A stretch of DNA of 64,000 nt, taken from positions 124,001 through 188,000 of the forward strand of contig CAKRUB010000001.1 of the NCBI GenBank assembly GCA_934402375.1, in the 5' to 3' direction. Below the pieces are notes generated by a model. The model was given only the letters and a program-made list of their open reading frames with translations, did not search any database and was not told the origin of the DNA. The DNA is from an uncultured Acetatifactor sp. (GTDB taxonomy: Bacteria; Bacillota; Clostridia; Lachnospirales; Lachnospiraceae). Of this stretch, positions 54,792-63,775 are shown piece after piece (position 1 is the first letter of the stretch; each line of letters begins with the position of its first letter). A program made the translations under genes and the position numbers.

Positions 54792-56438
54792 CTATGCTTC
54801 CTCCGCCCGCTTCAAGGCATCATCGATATGTGCGCAGAAGTTTTCGCTTCCCACTCTCTCTACAAAGCCTGCCTTCTGCATGACATGCATAGGCTGTTCG
54901 TTGACATGGGAAAAGATCAGCCGGATATGCTTCTTCTCGCATTCCGCCAGCATTCCCTCCAGATTATGCATTGCCGTCGCATCGATTGCGCTGACACTCC
55001 TCATTCTCAGGATCAGGCAGTTCATCTTCTCGTCCAGCGTGATCGCCAGAATCTTGTCTGCCGCACCGAAGAACAGCGGCCCGCTGATTTCATAGACCAT
55101 CGTGTTTTTCGGAACCGTCCGCAGGCTCAGGCTGTCGGGATCATCCTCATCATCCACCATTTTCCAGCCGGCAACCTCCGTGACATCGCTCATCCGCTTC
55201 ATAAAGAGAATCGCCGCCATCAACACGCCGACCTCGATTGCTGCAACAAGGTCAAACACAACCGTCAGCACAAAGGTCACGACAAGGACAATGATGTCAC
55301 TCTTCGGAGAGGTCTTGCACAGATGTACAAACTTCCTCCAGCCGCACATATTATAGGCAACCATGAACAGGATCGCCGCAATGGCAGGCATCGGAATCAG
55401 TGCGGCATAAGGCATCAGGACAACCAGTATCAGCAACAGCACCACGGAATGCACCATTCCCGCAATCGGTGTGCGTCCACCGTTCTTGACATTTGCCGCC
55501 GTTCTCGCAATCGCTCCGGTCGCCGGAATGCCGCCGAACAGCGCAGAAACGATATTTCCGGCTCCCTGTGCAATCAGCTCCATGTTGGAGCGGTGACGGC
55601 TGTTTACCATACTGTCCGCAACGACACAGGAAAGCAGGGATTCTATGGCGGCAAGAATCGCTATCGTAAAGGCATCCGGCAGGACATTTCTGACAGTTTT
55701 CAGGCTGAATGCCGGAATAGAAATCGTCGGCAGCTTATTGGAGATCTCATAGAGGTCGCCGATGGTATTGACCTTCATATTCAGTCCCTTCACCATGGCA
55801 ATGCTGACGAGCACCGCAATCAGTGAGGGCGGAATTTTCTTACAGAAGCCCGGGAGATACCCCCAGCCGATCAGCACAGCCATGCATACCACTCCGACGA
55901 TGACCGCCTGCCAGTTGATGGTATCGATAAAGCGGATCACTCCCCTGAGCTTGTCCATCGTCTCGATCAGCGGCTCGTCCGTGACAATCGTCAGCCCTAA
56001 AAAGTCCTTGATCTGACCGATCACGATCGTCACCGCGATACCCGCCGTGAAGCCCGTTGTAATCGTATAAGGAATAAACTTGATCAGACTTCCCAGCCGG
56101 AGGAAGCCCATGAGAATCAGAATCGCGCCAGCGAGAAGCGTCGCAATGACAAGCCCCTCGAACCCGTTCTTTGCGACAATGCCGGCAACGATCGTGGCAA
56201 ATGCTGCCGTCGGTCCCGCGATCTGGACGCGGCTGCCGCCCAGAAAGGAAATGACAAAGCCGGCGGTGATCGCCGTGTAAATACCCTTTTCCGGCGTTAC
56301 GCCGGACGCAAGGGCAAGCGCAATGGAGAGCGGCAGGGCAATGATCGCCACAATGACACCGGCGACCACGTCCTTCACAAACTGCTCCTTCGTATAAGTC
56401 TTCATGACAGAAAAAAGCTTCGGTTTTAATTTATCCAT
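54792..56438 (-). CDS. SulP/SLC26 family anion transporter with STAS domain
   Basis: Inner-membrane transporter for sulfate, bicarbonate or a related anion, 548 residues. About 12-14 membrane spans include VAGVIVAIIALPLSIALALASG and a GPTAAFATIVAGIV segment. The C-terminal cytoplasmic STAS domain (about 430-540) has VSAIDATAMHNLEGML. ATG 56438 is set by GAGGAG; the frame to 56528 is rejected. The gene stands alone and ends inside a MITE target duplication. The substrate is not predictable. Confidence 0.92.
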   Translation of the reverse strand: MDKLKPKLFSVMKTYTKEQFVKDVVAGVIVAIIALPLSIALALASGVTPEKGIYTAITAGFVISFLGGSRVQIAGPTAAFATIVAGIVAKNGFEGLVIATLLAGAILILMGFLRLGSLIKFIPYTITTGFTAGIAVTIVIGQIKDFLGLTIVTDEPLIETMDKLRGVIRFIDTINWQAVIVGVVCMAVLIGWGYLPGFCKKIPPSLIAVLVSIAMVKGLNMKVNTIGDLYEISNKLPTISIPAFSLKTVRNVLPDAFTIAILAAIESLLSCVVADSMVNSRHRSNMELIAQGAGNIVSALFGGIPATGAIARTAANVKNGGRTPIAGMVHSVVLLLILVVLMPYAALIPMPAIAAILFMVAYNMCGWRKFVHLCKTSPKSDIIVLVVTFVLTVVFDLVAAIEVGVLMAAILFMKRMSDVTEVAGWKMVDDEDDPDSLSLRTVPKNTMVYEISGPLFFGAADKILAITLDEKMNCLILRMRSVSAIDATAMHNLEGMLAECEKKHIRLIFSHVNEQPMHVMQKAGFVERVGSENFCAHIDDALKRAEEA

Positions 56439-56574
56439 GACGGAATCTCCTCGTATGTTAGTTCCCCTTTCCTTGCGAAAAGGACACGAACTTAATCTTA
56501 TTCCTATCACGGACCGAATGCAATACACATTTTAACGTAAATTTGTACGGATTTTTGTTTTCTTTTAGGCAGAT

Positions 56575-58266
56575 TTATTCTTCCGTCAGATCGACATAGA
56601 CCGGTTCATGACCGGTTGCAGGCAGAAAACGCTCCAGCAGATCCGAAAGTTTCATTCTCATGCTCGAAGTGTTCATGCAGGGATGGCAGCCAAACCATTC
56701 TCCTCCCAGTATCTCCCTGTCGATCAGAAGCTGTACCTTTCCCTCCCTGTCATTCATCAGTCCCATCACGCTGACAGAGCCCGGCGTAATATGGAGGAAA
56801 CGCTCCATGTAAACCGCCTCGGCAAAGGACAGTCTCGCGCTGCCGATCTGCTTTGACAGCAGCTTCGTCTTAAATTTCTTTCCTCCCGGCAGCATCAGCA
56901 GGTAAAACTGCGTTCTCTGCTGGTTGCACAAAAAGAGGTTTTTACAGATGACTGCATCGGTCAATGCTTCATCCACAGCGGCACAAGCCTCCATGGTATT
57001 CGTCTCACAGTGATCGATCCGCTGAAAAGGAATCCCCAGCTCGTCCAACAGGCGATAGGTCTCCAGCTCCCGCTGTCTTCTCCACGCGACATCCGCCGGG
57101 CTGCCATCCTCCAGCAGCAGCCTCGCCGGCACCGGCTCGATTGCTCCTTCATACAGACCGATCCTTCCGTTCCGCTTCACATAATAGCCGTTCCTCGTCT
57201 CGAAGATAATCGAGAGTTCATCTCCCGGCTCCACAGCAAGCCTGGCATCGCAGTAATCGTCGCAGTGCAGATCGCCATTCTGCTTCCAGTCATTTACCCA
57301 TTTCCGGGGCACCTCAAATTCTTTCCCGCTGCTGATCTGGCGCACCCGCGCCATAACGCCGTTCTCCTCCAGCAGTTCCACCCTGCTGTCAAAATATCGG
57401 ATATGCACCGTCGCAGGGACTGCACTCTGCCGCTCCTGTGCGATTGCCAGTGGGAAATCATCATAGCTCGTCCACTGAATCTCCTCCAGCTTCGCATGAC
57501 TGTCCGGGAGCAGAATACCGTTGAGCTGTCCTGCCCTTTTCAGGCCACAGCCGCCGTCGATGCAGAGGATGCCCCGCTCATAATCAAACAGCGGGCTGTT
57601 GTTCTCCTCGTCCTCCCTGTACAGGCAGACCGGCCAATGTCCCGTCACCACATGATAGTTTTCAAAGTGGTAGCCCTGATTCAGAAAATTATCATTCTTC
57701 AGATACTGTGCGGCGTCCGTCCCCTCTAAAAGAGACAGGTCGTCCGTCGGCACGCCTCCATGCACAAAGAGATAATCCCCCGCCGTCAGAATCGTCGGTC
57801 TGCTCCGCAGGAAATCCAGCTCCTTTTCAAACTGCGCACACATGCGCTCCTTATATTCCGCGGCATTCTGTTCGTTGAGGTGGCTGACCGGAACGCCCAT
57901 GTCCGCGAGCATGTCTATAAACAGCCCGCCGCCCCATGCACCGTCCAGCCAGTGTATGTAACCGGAAAACTTCTCCGCCTCCTCTTCCAGAACCAGAAGC
58001 CTTCCCATGTCCACATTTCCCATGGAGACATAGACGGGATAACGGTTGCAAAGCTCCATCACATACTGGACAACCCTGAGGCTCTCCGGCCCCTTGTCGA
58101 TCAGGTCGCCGACAATGACCAGAATATCATCCTCCGTGTATTTCATCTTCCGCAGCAGCTGGATCAGTCTGTCCAGAGATCCGTGAATGTCGCTGACGAC
58201 AAGCAGCCGCTGTCCCGGCTTCGCTGAAATCGTCTGTATTGTGGTTGTCCGTATCACTTTGTTCAT
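56575..58266 (-). CDS. Fusion of PPP-type phosphoesterase and PrdX/YbaK-like prolyl-tRNA deacylase
   Basis: A 563-residue two-enzyme protein. The N-terminal part (about 18-245) is a PPP-family metallophosphatase with DIHGS, GDLIDKGPES, a GNVD at the GNHE position, HGGVP and GHWP. A middle beta-rich region (about 275-395) is not recognised. The C-terminal 165 residues match prolyl-tRNA-synthetase-associated editing domains (ICKNLFL, PGGKKFKTKLLSKQIG, PGSVSVMGLMND, FGCHP), which remove misacylated Ala from tRNA-Pro. ATG 58266 overlaps the GH13 stop as ATGA and follows GGAGG. No frameshift is visible. Its joint function is unknown. Confidence 0.82.
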   Translation of the reverse strand: MNKVIRTTTIQTISAKPGQRLLVVSDIHGSLDRLIQLLRKMKYTEDDILVIVGDLIDKGPESLRVVQYVMELCNRYPVYVSMGNVDMGRLLVLEEEAEKFSGYIHWLDGAWGGGLFIDMLADMGVPVSHLNEQNAAEYKERMCAQFEKELDFLRSRPTILTAGDYLFVHGGVPTDDLSLLEGTDAAQYLKNDNFLNQGYHFENYHVVTGHWPVCLYREDEENNSPLFDYERGILCIDGGCGLKRAGQLNGILLPDSHAKLEEIQWTSYDDFPLAIAQERQSAVPATVHIRYFDSRVELLEENGVMARVRQISSGKEFEVPRKWVNDWKQNGDLHCDDYCDARLAVEPGDELSIIFETRNGYYVKRNGRIGLYEGAIEPVPARLLLEDGSPADVAWRRQRELETYRLLDELGIPFQRIDHCETNTMEACAAVDEALTDAVICKNLFLCNQQRTQFYLLMLPGGKKFKTKLLSKQIGSARLSFAEAVYMERFLHITPGSVSVMGLMNDREGKVQLLIDREILGGEWFGCHPCMNTSSMRMKLSDLLERFLPATGHEPVYVDLTEE

Positions 58267-60125
58267 GAATTTATCCGCCTCCAGATACATGCCTCATAGC
58301 CCGCCAACGTGAAATTCTCCGTCCCGCCGGCGGACGCTGCCGTATCATATATTTTTTCCCAGCTGCCCTGTCTCTTCTGCGCCTTGCAAGGTCTCGCTCC
58401 GAGATTGCAGTCAATCAGATAACACTCGCCGTCCAGCGTCCGCTCGTAGGCAAATCTGTCTTTTCTCTTGTTTACAACCTTAAAATCACCGTAGGCCAAC
58501 GCGCGCGCATCCTTTCTCAGCCCGATAAGGCTCCGGTAAGCCGCCGTCACCTCCGCCTTCGGCTCCTGATGAAGCCCCGCATGGCACGGCAGAACTGTCC
58601 GGTTCCACGGCAGGGGCACGCGCGTATGCTCCCTCGTCCCCGCAAGGATTGTCGCAAAGATCTTCTCCGGGCTCTCCGTCACGATATGCTCCTCATAATA
58701 GCCCTTAGCCTCCACATCCGTAATCTGCTCCATGGAGGTAAACGCATAATTTGCAAGCCCCATCTCGTCCCCCTGAAAGATAAAGGGCGTACCGCGAAGG
58801 GTGAACTGCATGACGGCAAGGAGCTTTGCAAGCGGCACATGCTTCTCAGCATCCTGCGTAATCTTGCTGATCATTCTCGGGTTGTCATGATTATTATAGA
58901 AAAGAGACATCCAGCAGTTATTTCCGTAATGCTCCTGCCAGTCGATCATATAGTCCCTGAGGTAATTCAGATCGTATTCATAATCCTCCAGCCGGACATG
59001 CCCCGGCGTCTCGAGATGGTCGAAGGAAAAGACCATGTCCAGCTCATGGCGCTCTTCCCCCGTCACCAGCTGGCACATCTTCATGCCTAGCCCCGGCGTC
59101 TCCCCGACTGAAAATGCCCCATGCGGCGCGAACGCTTTCTCCTGAATCTCACGCAGATATTGATGGAGCTTCGGGCCGTAATAATAGTGCTCAATTCCGG
59201 GATAACCCATCAGACTGCCGATCGTTTCATTTCCCTGCGGCAGCCCCTCCTCCTTGGAGATATAGTTAATGACATCCATGCGGAAGCCGTCAACACCCTT
59301 GTCCAGCCACCAGTTGATCATCTCTATGACATCTTTCCTGACTTCCGGGTTCTCCCAGTTTAAGTCCATCTGCTTCTTCGAGAAAAGATGCAGCGACCAG
59401 CTGTGATCCTCCTCGTTGTGGTTCCATGCAGAGCCGGAGAAGAAGGAAACCCAGTTGTTCGGCGGCTGTCCGCTGCCGTCCTCATCGCGGAAAAAGTAAT
59501 ATTCCCTGTAGGGGGAATTCCGGTCGGCCAGCGCCTGCCGGTACCATGTATGTTCGTCGGAGGTATGGTTCACCACGAGATCCATGATCAGATGCATGCC
59601 ACGCTTATGTACCTCCGCCAGCAGATGGTCAAAGTCCTCCATCGTTCCGAACTCCCGCATGATCGCACGATAGTCGCGGATGTCATAGCCGTTGTCGTCG
59701 TTCGGCGAATCATAGACAGGAGAAAGCCACAGGGCATCAATCCCCAGCTCCTTCAGGTAGTCCAGCTTCTCCGTGATGCCGGGAATATCCCCGATGCCGT
59801 CGCCGTTGCTGTCATAGAAGCTCCTCGGATAGATCTGGTAAAAGACTGCTTCCTTCCACCATTTTTCCACAATCCTGCCATTTCCCGGGGCAGGCTCGTC
59901 CTGTTCGCTGTTCACAAGCTTGAGAAGCGCCTCATAAAAGTCTGTCCCCAGCTTTTTCCTCGTTATTCCGGCAACCGTCTTAAGCTTCATCCCCGCTATG
60001 ACCGGGTTGGTAATCACCTTTTCCGGCAGCCCGATCTGCAGCAGCACCTTCGCAAGCGCGTCATGCCCGACAGGACTGCGGTACAGCTCCCCGATCTTAC
60101 TCTCAAGCGTCAGTTTTTTGCCCAT
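58263..60125 (-). CDS. GH13 alpha-glucosidase with N-terminal extension
   Basis: Cytoplasmic alpha-amylase-family glucosidase (oligo-1,6-glucosidase-like), 620 residues. About 85 extra residues precede the barrel, which starts WWKEAVFYQIYPRSFYD. Catalytic residues: nucleophile Asp in DGFRMDVIN, acid Glu in FSVGETPGLG, and Asp in FYNNHDNPRM. The C-terminal beta domain is near 540-620. AAGGAGG lies 4 bases before the ATG. It follows the GPH permease across a 229-base gap that holds a long hairpin element, and is coupled to the phosphoesterase fusion gene. Confidence 0.92.
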   Translation of the reverse strand: MGKKLTLESKIGELYRSPVGHDALAKVLLQIGLPEKVITNPVIAGMKLKTVAGITRKKLGTDFYEALLKLVNSEQDEPAPGNGRIVEKWWKEAVFYQIYPRSFYDSNGDGIGDIPGITEKLDYLKELGIDALWLSPVYDSPNDDNGYDIRDYRAIMREFGTMEDFDHLLAEVHKRGMHLIMDLVVNHTSDEHTWYRQALADRNSPYREYYFFRDEDGSGQPPNNWVSFFSGSAWNHNEEDHSWSLHLFSKKQMDLNWENPEVRKDVIEMINWWLDKGVDGFRMDVINYISKEEGLPQGNETIGSLMGYPGIEHYYYGPKLHQYLREIQEKAFAPHGAFSVGETPGLGMKMCQLVTGEERHELDMVFSFDHLETPGHVRLEDYEYDLNYLRDYMIDWQEHYGNNCWMSLFYNNHDNPRMISKITQDAEKHVPLAKLLAVMQFTLRGTPFIFQGDEMGLANYAFTSMEQITDVEAKGYYEEHIVTESPEKIFATILAGTREHTRVPLPWNRTVLPCHAGLHQEPKAEVTAAYRSLIGLRKDARALAYGDFKVVNKRKDRFAYERTLDGECYLIDCNLGARPCKAQKRQGSWEKIYDTAASAGGTENFTLAGYEACIWRRINS

Positions 60126-60180
60126 ATAACCTCCTTAAGTAACCACAAAACTACGTTATTGCGAAACGTTATCTCCCCCA

Positions 60181-60331
60181 GTAACAGTTGTGCAAGCTAC
60201 ACCTGACCACAAGCAGCGCACTCTGGAGCCGCCGGTGCTTAGTCTCCGTACTTTGGAGACTTACGCACCGCTGCGTGCGGAAGGTAGCGAGAGCGTGCCT
60301 GCGGTGGTCTGTGTAGCTTGTGCAACGTTAC
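60181..60331. repeat. 151-bp inverted-repeat element folding as one long hairpin
   Basis: The two ends (60181-60202 and 60311-60331) are imperfect inverted repeats sharing GCAAGCTACAC. Further in, GACCAC pairs with GTGGTC and GCAG with CTGC. The centre is CGGTGC..TAGTCTCC paired with GGAGACTTACGCACCG. Nearly all of the element can form a single interrupted stem. No target duplication or ORF is seen. It fills the gap between the GPH permease and GH13 genes. Confidence 0.7.
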
Positions 60332-60354
60332 TTGCAGAAACATAAATTGCAATT

Positions 60355-61872
60355 TCAGACTGGAGAATCTTTTGCCAGTTCCTTGCAGATGCGGTCATAC
60401 TCCGCTTCATCCAGCTTATACTTCTTGCGGTACAGAAAATAAGAAATCAACAACAGCGCACAGGGCAGCACCGTCATCACGATCAGCAGCCCCATATTCT
60501 GCCCCGTAGAGACACCGGAATGCTCCCCGCCGGTCGCCCCAAAAATGACAGCGGAGATCTTCGTCAGCTTCTCCTCCTCTGCGATCAGCCCCTGTGCACA
60601 CTGCTGCTCCAGATCGGAAATCTGGTTCGTGTAATCCGTCACGCCGAAGATCAGATAGGTGATCGACGTGATCGCAACGATCAGCGCGGACGCCATCTTC
60701 GTGATAAACGGGCGCAGGGACGTGATAATACCCTCATCTCTTGTCCCGAATTTATACTCATTGTACTCGACCGTGTTCATGATGGAAATCATCATGACAA
60801 GGTAGAAGCAATACTGCCCGAAATTAGAGAACATATAACCGATCACCAGCACCCAGAAGCTGCCGTTCCCCGACGATGGCAGGAAACCGGCAACGAGCAT
60901 CAGCACATAGCCGACGGTTGCGAGAACCGCCATGATGCCAAGCAGCTTCTTTCGGGGAATCCGCCTTGAGATCGCCGGATAAAAGATCATCAGGAACGCC
61001 GTCGCGGACATGCCGACTGTCGTGAACAGAGAATACAGCCCTCCGTCGTAGCCAAAATTAAAATAGATGTAGGTGGAACCGATACCGCCGATGACAAGAC
61101 CGTTTCCGATCTGCTGGATCAGGAAGATCACAGCGACCCACACCAGCTGGTCATTTCTCGCGATCGTCGCAAAAATCTGCTTGAGGGAGAATTTTTCACG
61201 CTTTCCCTTTCCGGCGGAAATGTTATCCGTCTCCCTGTGCTCCCGTACCCCGAACACCGTCACCATGAGAAACAAGGGCGCCAGAATGGCAATGATGAGT
61301 GCGATTCTGCCGTATGCCACGCTCGTGCTTCCCCCAATGGCGTTGCTGCCCGTTGTGAACATCGGAATCAGTATAGCGGCAAGCGTGCTGCCGATACCGG
61401 CAAACAGCGTCGCCCTCGACGTAAACTGGTTTCTGGCATCCGCCTCCGAGCTCAGCGCCGGAATCATTCCCCAATAGGAAATGTCATTCATCGTGTAGGT
61501 AATGCTGAAGGAAAAATACATCAGCCCGAAAAACCACACAAATGCCCAGCCCTCAAGCCGGACGTTGAACAGCAGATAAATCACAACGGAGGTTGACAGC
61601 ACACCAGCCACCAGCCATGGCTTGAACTTGCCGAACTTCGTCCGCGTCCGTTCGATGATGTTGCCCATGATCGGATCGTTCAAAGCGTCAAACACTCTCG
61701 CAGCAATCATGATGCCGGTGATCGCGGCAATCTGTGCCGCCGTCAATGAGTGGGTGAACAGCACAAAGGTAAGCAGGTAACTATTGATCAGACAGTATAC
61801 CGCATCACGCCCTATCGTGCCGATCGGATAACAGATCAGATTTTTCTTTGTCACTTTCTTGTCTTCATTCAT
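60355..61872 (-). CDS. GPH-family sugar:cation symporter
   Basis: Twelve-span permease of the glycoside-pentoside-hexuronide family (MelB/LacS-like), 505 residues. It shows the signature region ARVFDALNDPIMGNIIERTR near residue 58, KFGKFKPWLV, and MNDISYWGMIPAL. There is no C-terminal IIA domain. AGAGGG precedes the ATG. The neighbouring GH13 glucosidase suggests an alpha-glucoside substrate. Confidence 0.9.
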   Translation of the reverse strand: MNEDKKVTKKNLICYPIGTIGRDAVYCLINSYLLTFVLFTHSLTAAQIAAITGIMIAARVFDALNDPIMGNIIERTRTKFGKFKPWLVAGVLSTSVVIYLLFNVRLEGWAFVWFFGLMYFSFSITYTMNDISYWGMIPALSSEADARNQFTSRATLFAGIGSTLAAILIPMFTTGSNAIGGSTSVAYGRIALIIAILAPLFLMVTVFGVREHRETDNISAGKGKREKFSLKQIFATIARNDQLVWVAVIFLIQQIGNGLVIGGIGSTYIYFNFGYDGGLYSLFTTVGMSATAFLMIFYPAISRRIPRKKLLGIMAVLATVGYVLMLVAGFLPSSGNGSFWVLVIGYMFSNFGQYCFYLVMMISIMNTVEYNEYKFGTRDEGIITSLRPFITKMASALIVAITSITYLIFGVTDYTNQISDLEQQCAQGLIAEEEKLTKISAVIFGATGGEHSGVSTGQNMGLLIVMTVLPCALLLISYFLYRKKYKLDEAEYDRICKELAKDSPV

Positions 61873-61905
61873 TTTGTAACCCTCTTTTCCTTATCGTATT
61901 TTCGC

Positions 61906-63381
61906 CTACCGCGCCGCTTCCACATCCGTCGCGCCGGCGATATGCCCCATATAATAAAAGCCCCTGCACTCATCCATGGCTACGGGAACAATTTTCCCGA
62001 TCAGCTCCGCGCCCCCCGGCACATGAACGATCGTATTGTTTGAGAGACGTCCCGTCACCATGGAACTGTCATCGCTGTTTACCTCCTCGATCAGCGCATC
62101 CATGACAAGCCCCTGATACTTTGCAATCTGCTCCCTTGCGGTGTCCTGTACGGTCTTCAGCAGCTTGTCAAAGCTTACCTTCACCTGTTCCGCCGGAACC
62201 TGATCCTCCATCGCCGCTGCGGGTGTTCCGGTGCGCTTCGAGTAGATAAAGGTGAACGCATTGTCAAACTTCACCCTGCGCACCACATCCAGCGTCTCCT
62301 CCACATCCTCCGGCGTCTCCCCCGGGAACCCGACGATGATGTCCGTTGTGATTGCAATGTCCGGTATCTCCCTGCGGATCTTCTCCGCCAGCTCCAGATA
62401 CTGCTCCTTCGTATAGCAGCGGTTCATCCGCTTTAATATCTTCGTCGAACCCGACTGCAGCGGCAGATGCAGATGGCGGCAGATTTTCTTCGATTCCTTC
62501 ATGACACGGATCAGATCCTCCGAGAGATCCTTCGGATGCGAGGTCATAAAGCGGATGCGCTCCAGCCCCTCAATCTTTTCCACCTCCCGGAGCAGCTCAG
62601 CAAAGCTGACAGGCTCTTCCAGATTCTTCCCGTAGGAATTTACATTCTGCCCGAGAAGCATGATCTCCACGACACCATCCGCGACAAGCCCCTTGATCTC
62701 GCGGATAATGTCCTCCGGTCTGCGGCTGCGCTCTCTTCCCCTGACATAAGGCACAATACAGTAGCTGCAGAAGTTGTTGCAGCCAAACATGATATTGATA
62801 CCGGACTTAAAGGAATATTTTCTGTCTGCCGGCAGATCCTCCACGATCTTGTCTGTATCCTTCCAGATGTCGATGATCATTCCCTCAGTCTCGAACATCG
62901 CGCAGAGCAGCTCTGCAAACTTATAGATATTGTGCGTTCCGAAGATCAGGTCGACAAAGGAATAGCTCTTCTTGAGCTTCTCGATCACGGACGGCTCCTG
63001 CATCATACAGCCGCAGAGCGCAATCTTCATGTCCGGGTTCCTGCGCTTATAGCCGTTGAGTTCTCCAAGTCTTCCGTAGACTCTCTGGTTCGCGTTGTCC
63101 CTGACCGTACAGGTGTTAAAAATCACAAAATCCGCTTTCTCGCTCTCGCTGATCTCATAGCCCGCCTGCTCCAGAATGCCGACGAGTTTTTCCGAGTCAC
63201 GCGCGTTCATCTGGCACCCGAATGTTATTGTAGCACAGGTAAGAGGACGGCCCAATTTTTCAGACATCGCCCGGACATACTCCCTGGCCTTCGCCATAAA
63301 ATAATACTGTCTGGCCGGCTCATCGTTCGGGGATGGTGGCGGCTGGGTCAAATCAATTTTATCTAAGTCTATCTCAAACAT
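61906..63381 (-). CDS. miaB: tRNA methylthiotransferase MiaB
   Basis: Radical-SAM enzyme that adds methylthio to i6A37 of tRNA, 491 residues. The N-terminal UPF0004 domain has its cluster cysteines in FGCQMNARDSEK, FNTCTVRDNA and CGCMMQ. The radical-SAM CxxxCxxC is in GCNNFCSYCIV, and the C-terminal TRAM domain is at about 425-490. It acts on the product of MiaA. It follows the XRE gene by one base, so they share a transcript. Confidence 0.97.
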   Translation of the reverse strand: MFEIDLDKIDLTQPPPSPNDEPARQYYFMAKAREYVRAMSEKLGRPLTCATITFGCQMNARDSEKLVGILEQAGYEISESEKADFVIFNTCTVRDNANQRVYGRLGELNGYKRRNPDMKIALCGCMMQEPSVIEKLKKSYSFVDLIFGTHNIYKFAELLCAMFETEGMIIDIWKDTDKIVEDLPADRKYSFKSGINIMFGCNNFCSYCIVPYVRGRERSRRPEDIIREIKGLVADGVVEIMLLGQNVNSYGKNLEEPVSFAELLREVEKIEGLERIRFMTSHPKDLSEDLIRVMKESKKICRHLHLPLQSGSTKILKRMNRCYTKEQYLELAEKIRREIPDIAITTDIIVGFPGETPEDVEETLDVVRRVKFDNAFTFIYSKRTGTPAAAMEDQVPAEQVKVSFDKLLKTVQDTAREQIAKYQGLVMDALIEEVNSDDSSMVTGRLSNNTIVHVPGGAELIGKIVPVAMDECRGFYYMGHIAGATDVEAAR

Positions 63382-63382
63382 T

Positions 63383-63601
63383 TCAAATCCTTTCTCCGGT
63401 TTCCCGGTTGATAAATGTAATCTCTACATCATACCCCATAACATCACCCAATTCTCGGATTTCCTTTTCACAAAAATTATTGCGTCCGAATTTATTATTG
63501 AGATTCTGCCGAGTTGTATTTGCCCTAGCAGCTAAATCACCTAATGTTAAACCACATCTATCCTTCAGTAGCTTAATTTTTTCGGTGGTAGTCATTTCCA
63601 T
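63383..63601 (-). CDS. Small XRE-type helix-turn-helix protein
   Basis: A 72-residue DNA-binding protein. The helix-turn-helix is LTLGDLAARANTTRQNLNNKF. The C-terminus reads VMGYDVEITFINRETGERI. AAGGAGGTGG lies upstream of the ATG. Such proteins often come from phages or conjugative elements and regulate their own promoter. It leads the transcript that continues into miaB. Confidence 0.85.
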   Translation of the reverse strand: MEMTTTEKIKLLKDRCGLTLGDLAARANTTRQNLNNKFGRNNFCEKEIRELGDVMGYDVEITFINRETGERI

Positions 63602-63624
63602 GTTTCCACCTCCTTTTTGATTAC

Positions 63625-63665
63625 ATATTACACTTTAAAATGTATCTTGTCAATGTAGAAATGTA
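63625..63665 (-). promoter_or_regulatory. XRE-miaB promoter with palindrome and ATGTA repeats
   Basis: Minus-strand TTGACA (63648-63653) and TAATAT (63625-63630) with a 17-base spacer. The spacer carries the near-palindrome TACACTTTAAAATGTA (63629-63644, 14 of 16 symmetric). AATGTA recurs at 63639, 63652 and 63660, a likely autoregulatory site for the XRE protein. Confidence 0.65.
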
Positions 63666-63728
63666 ATTTACAAATGAAGTCCGAAGTTTGAAGGGAATTA
63701 ATCATAGAACAAAGAGATGGTTATGAAG

Positions 63729-63770
63729 CACAAGAAAAGAGGATGCAGATACACACCCCCTTTTCTTGTG
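63729..63770. terminator. Hairpin downstream of the SH3 gene
   Basis: CACAAGAAAAG (63729-63739) and CTTTTCTTGTG (63760-63770) form an 11-bp perfect stem, extendable by two G-C pairs. It lies 6 bases after the stop of the SH3 protein gene. No T-run follows on the minus strand. Confidence 0.5.
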
Positions 63771-63775
63771 TAACC

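Noticed and set aside
60153..60172. ACGTTAT repeated twice as a possible target duplication of the 151-bp element
   Set aside because: Both copies are on the same side of the element and nothing matching lies at the other end.
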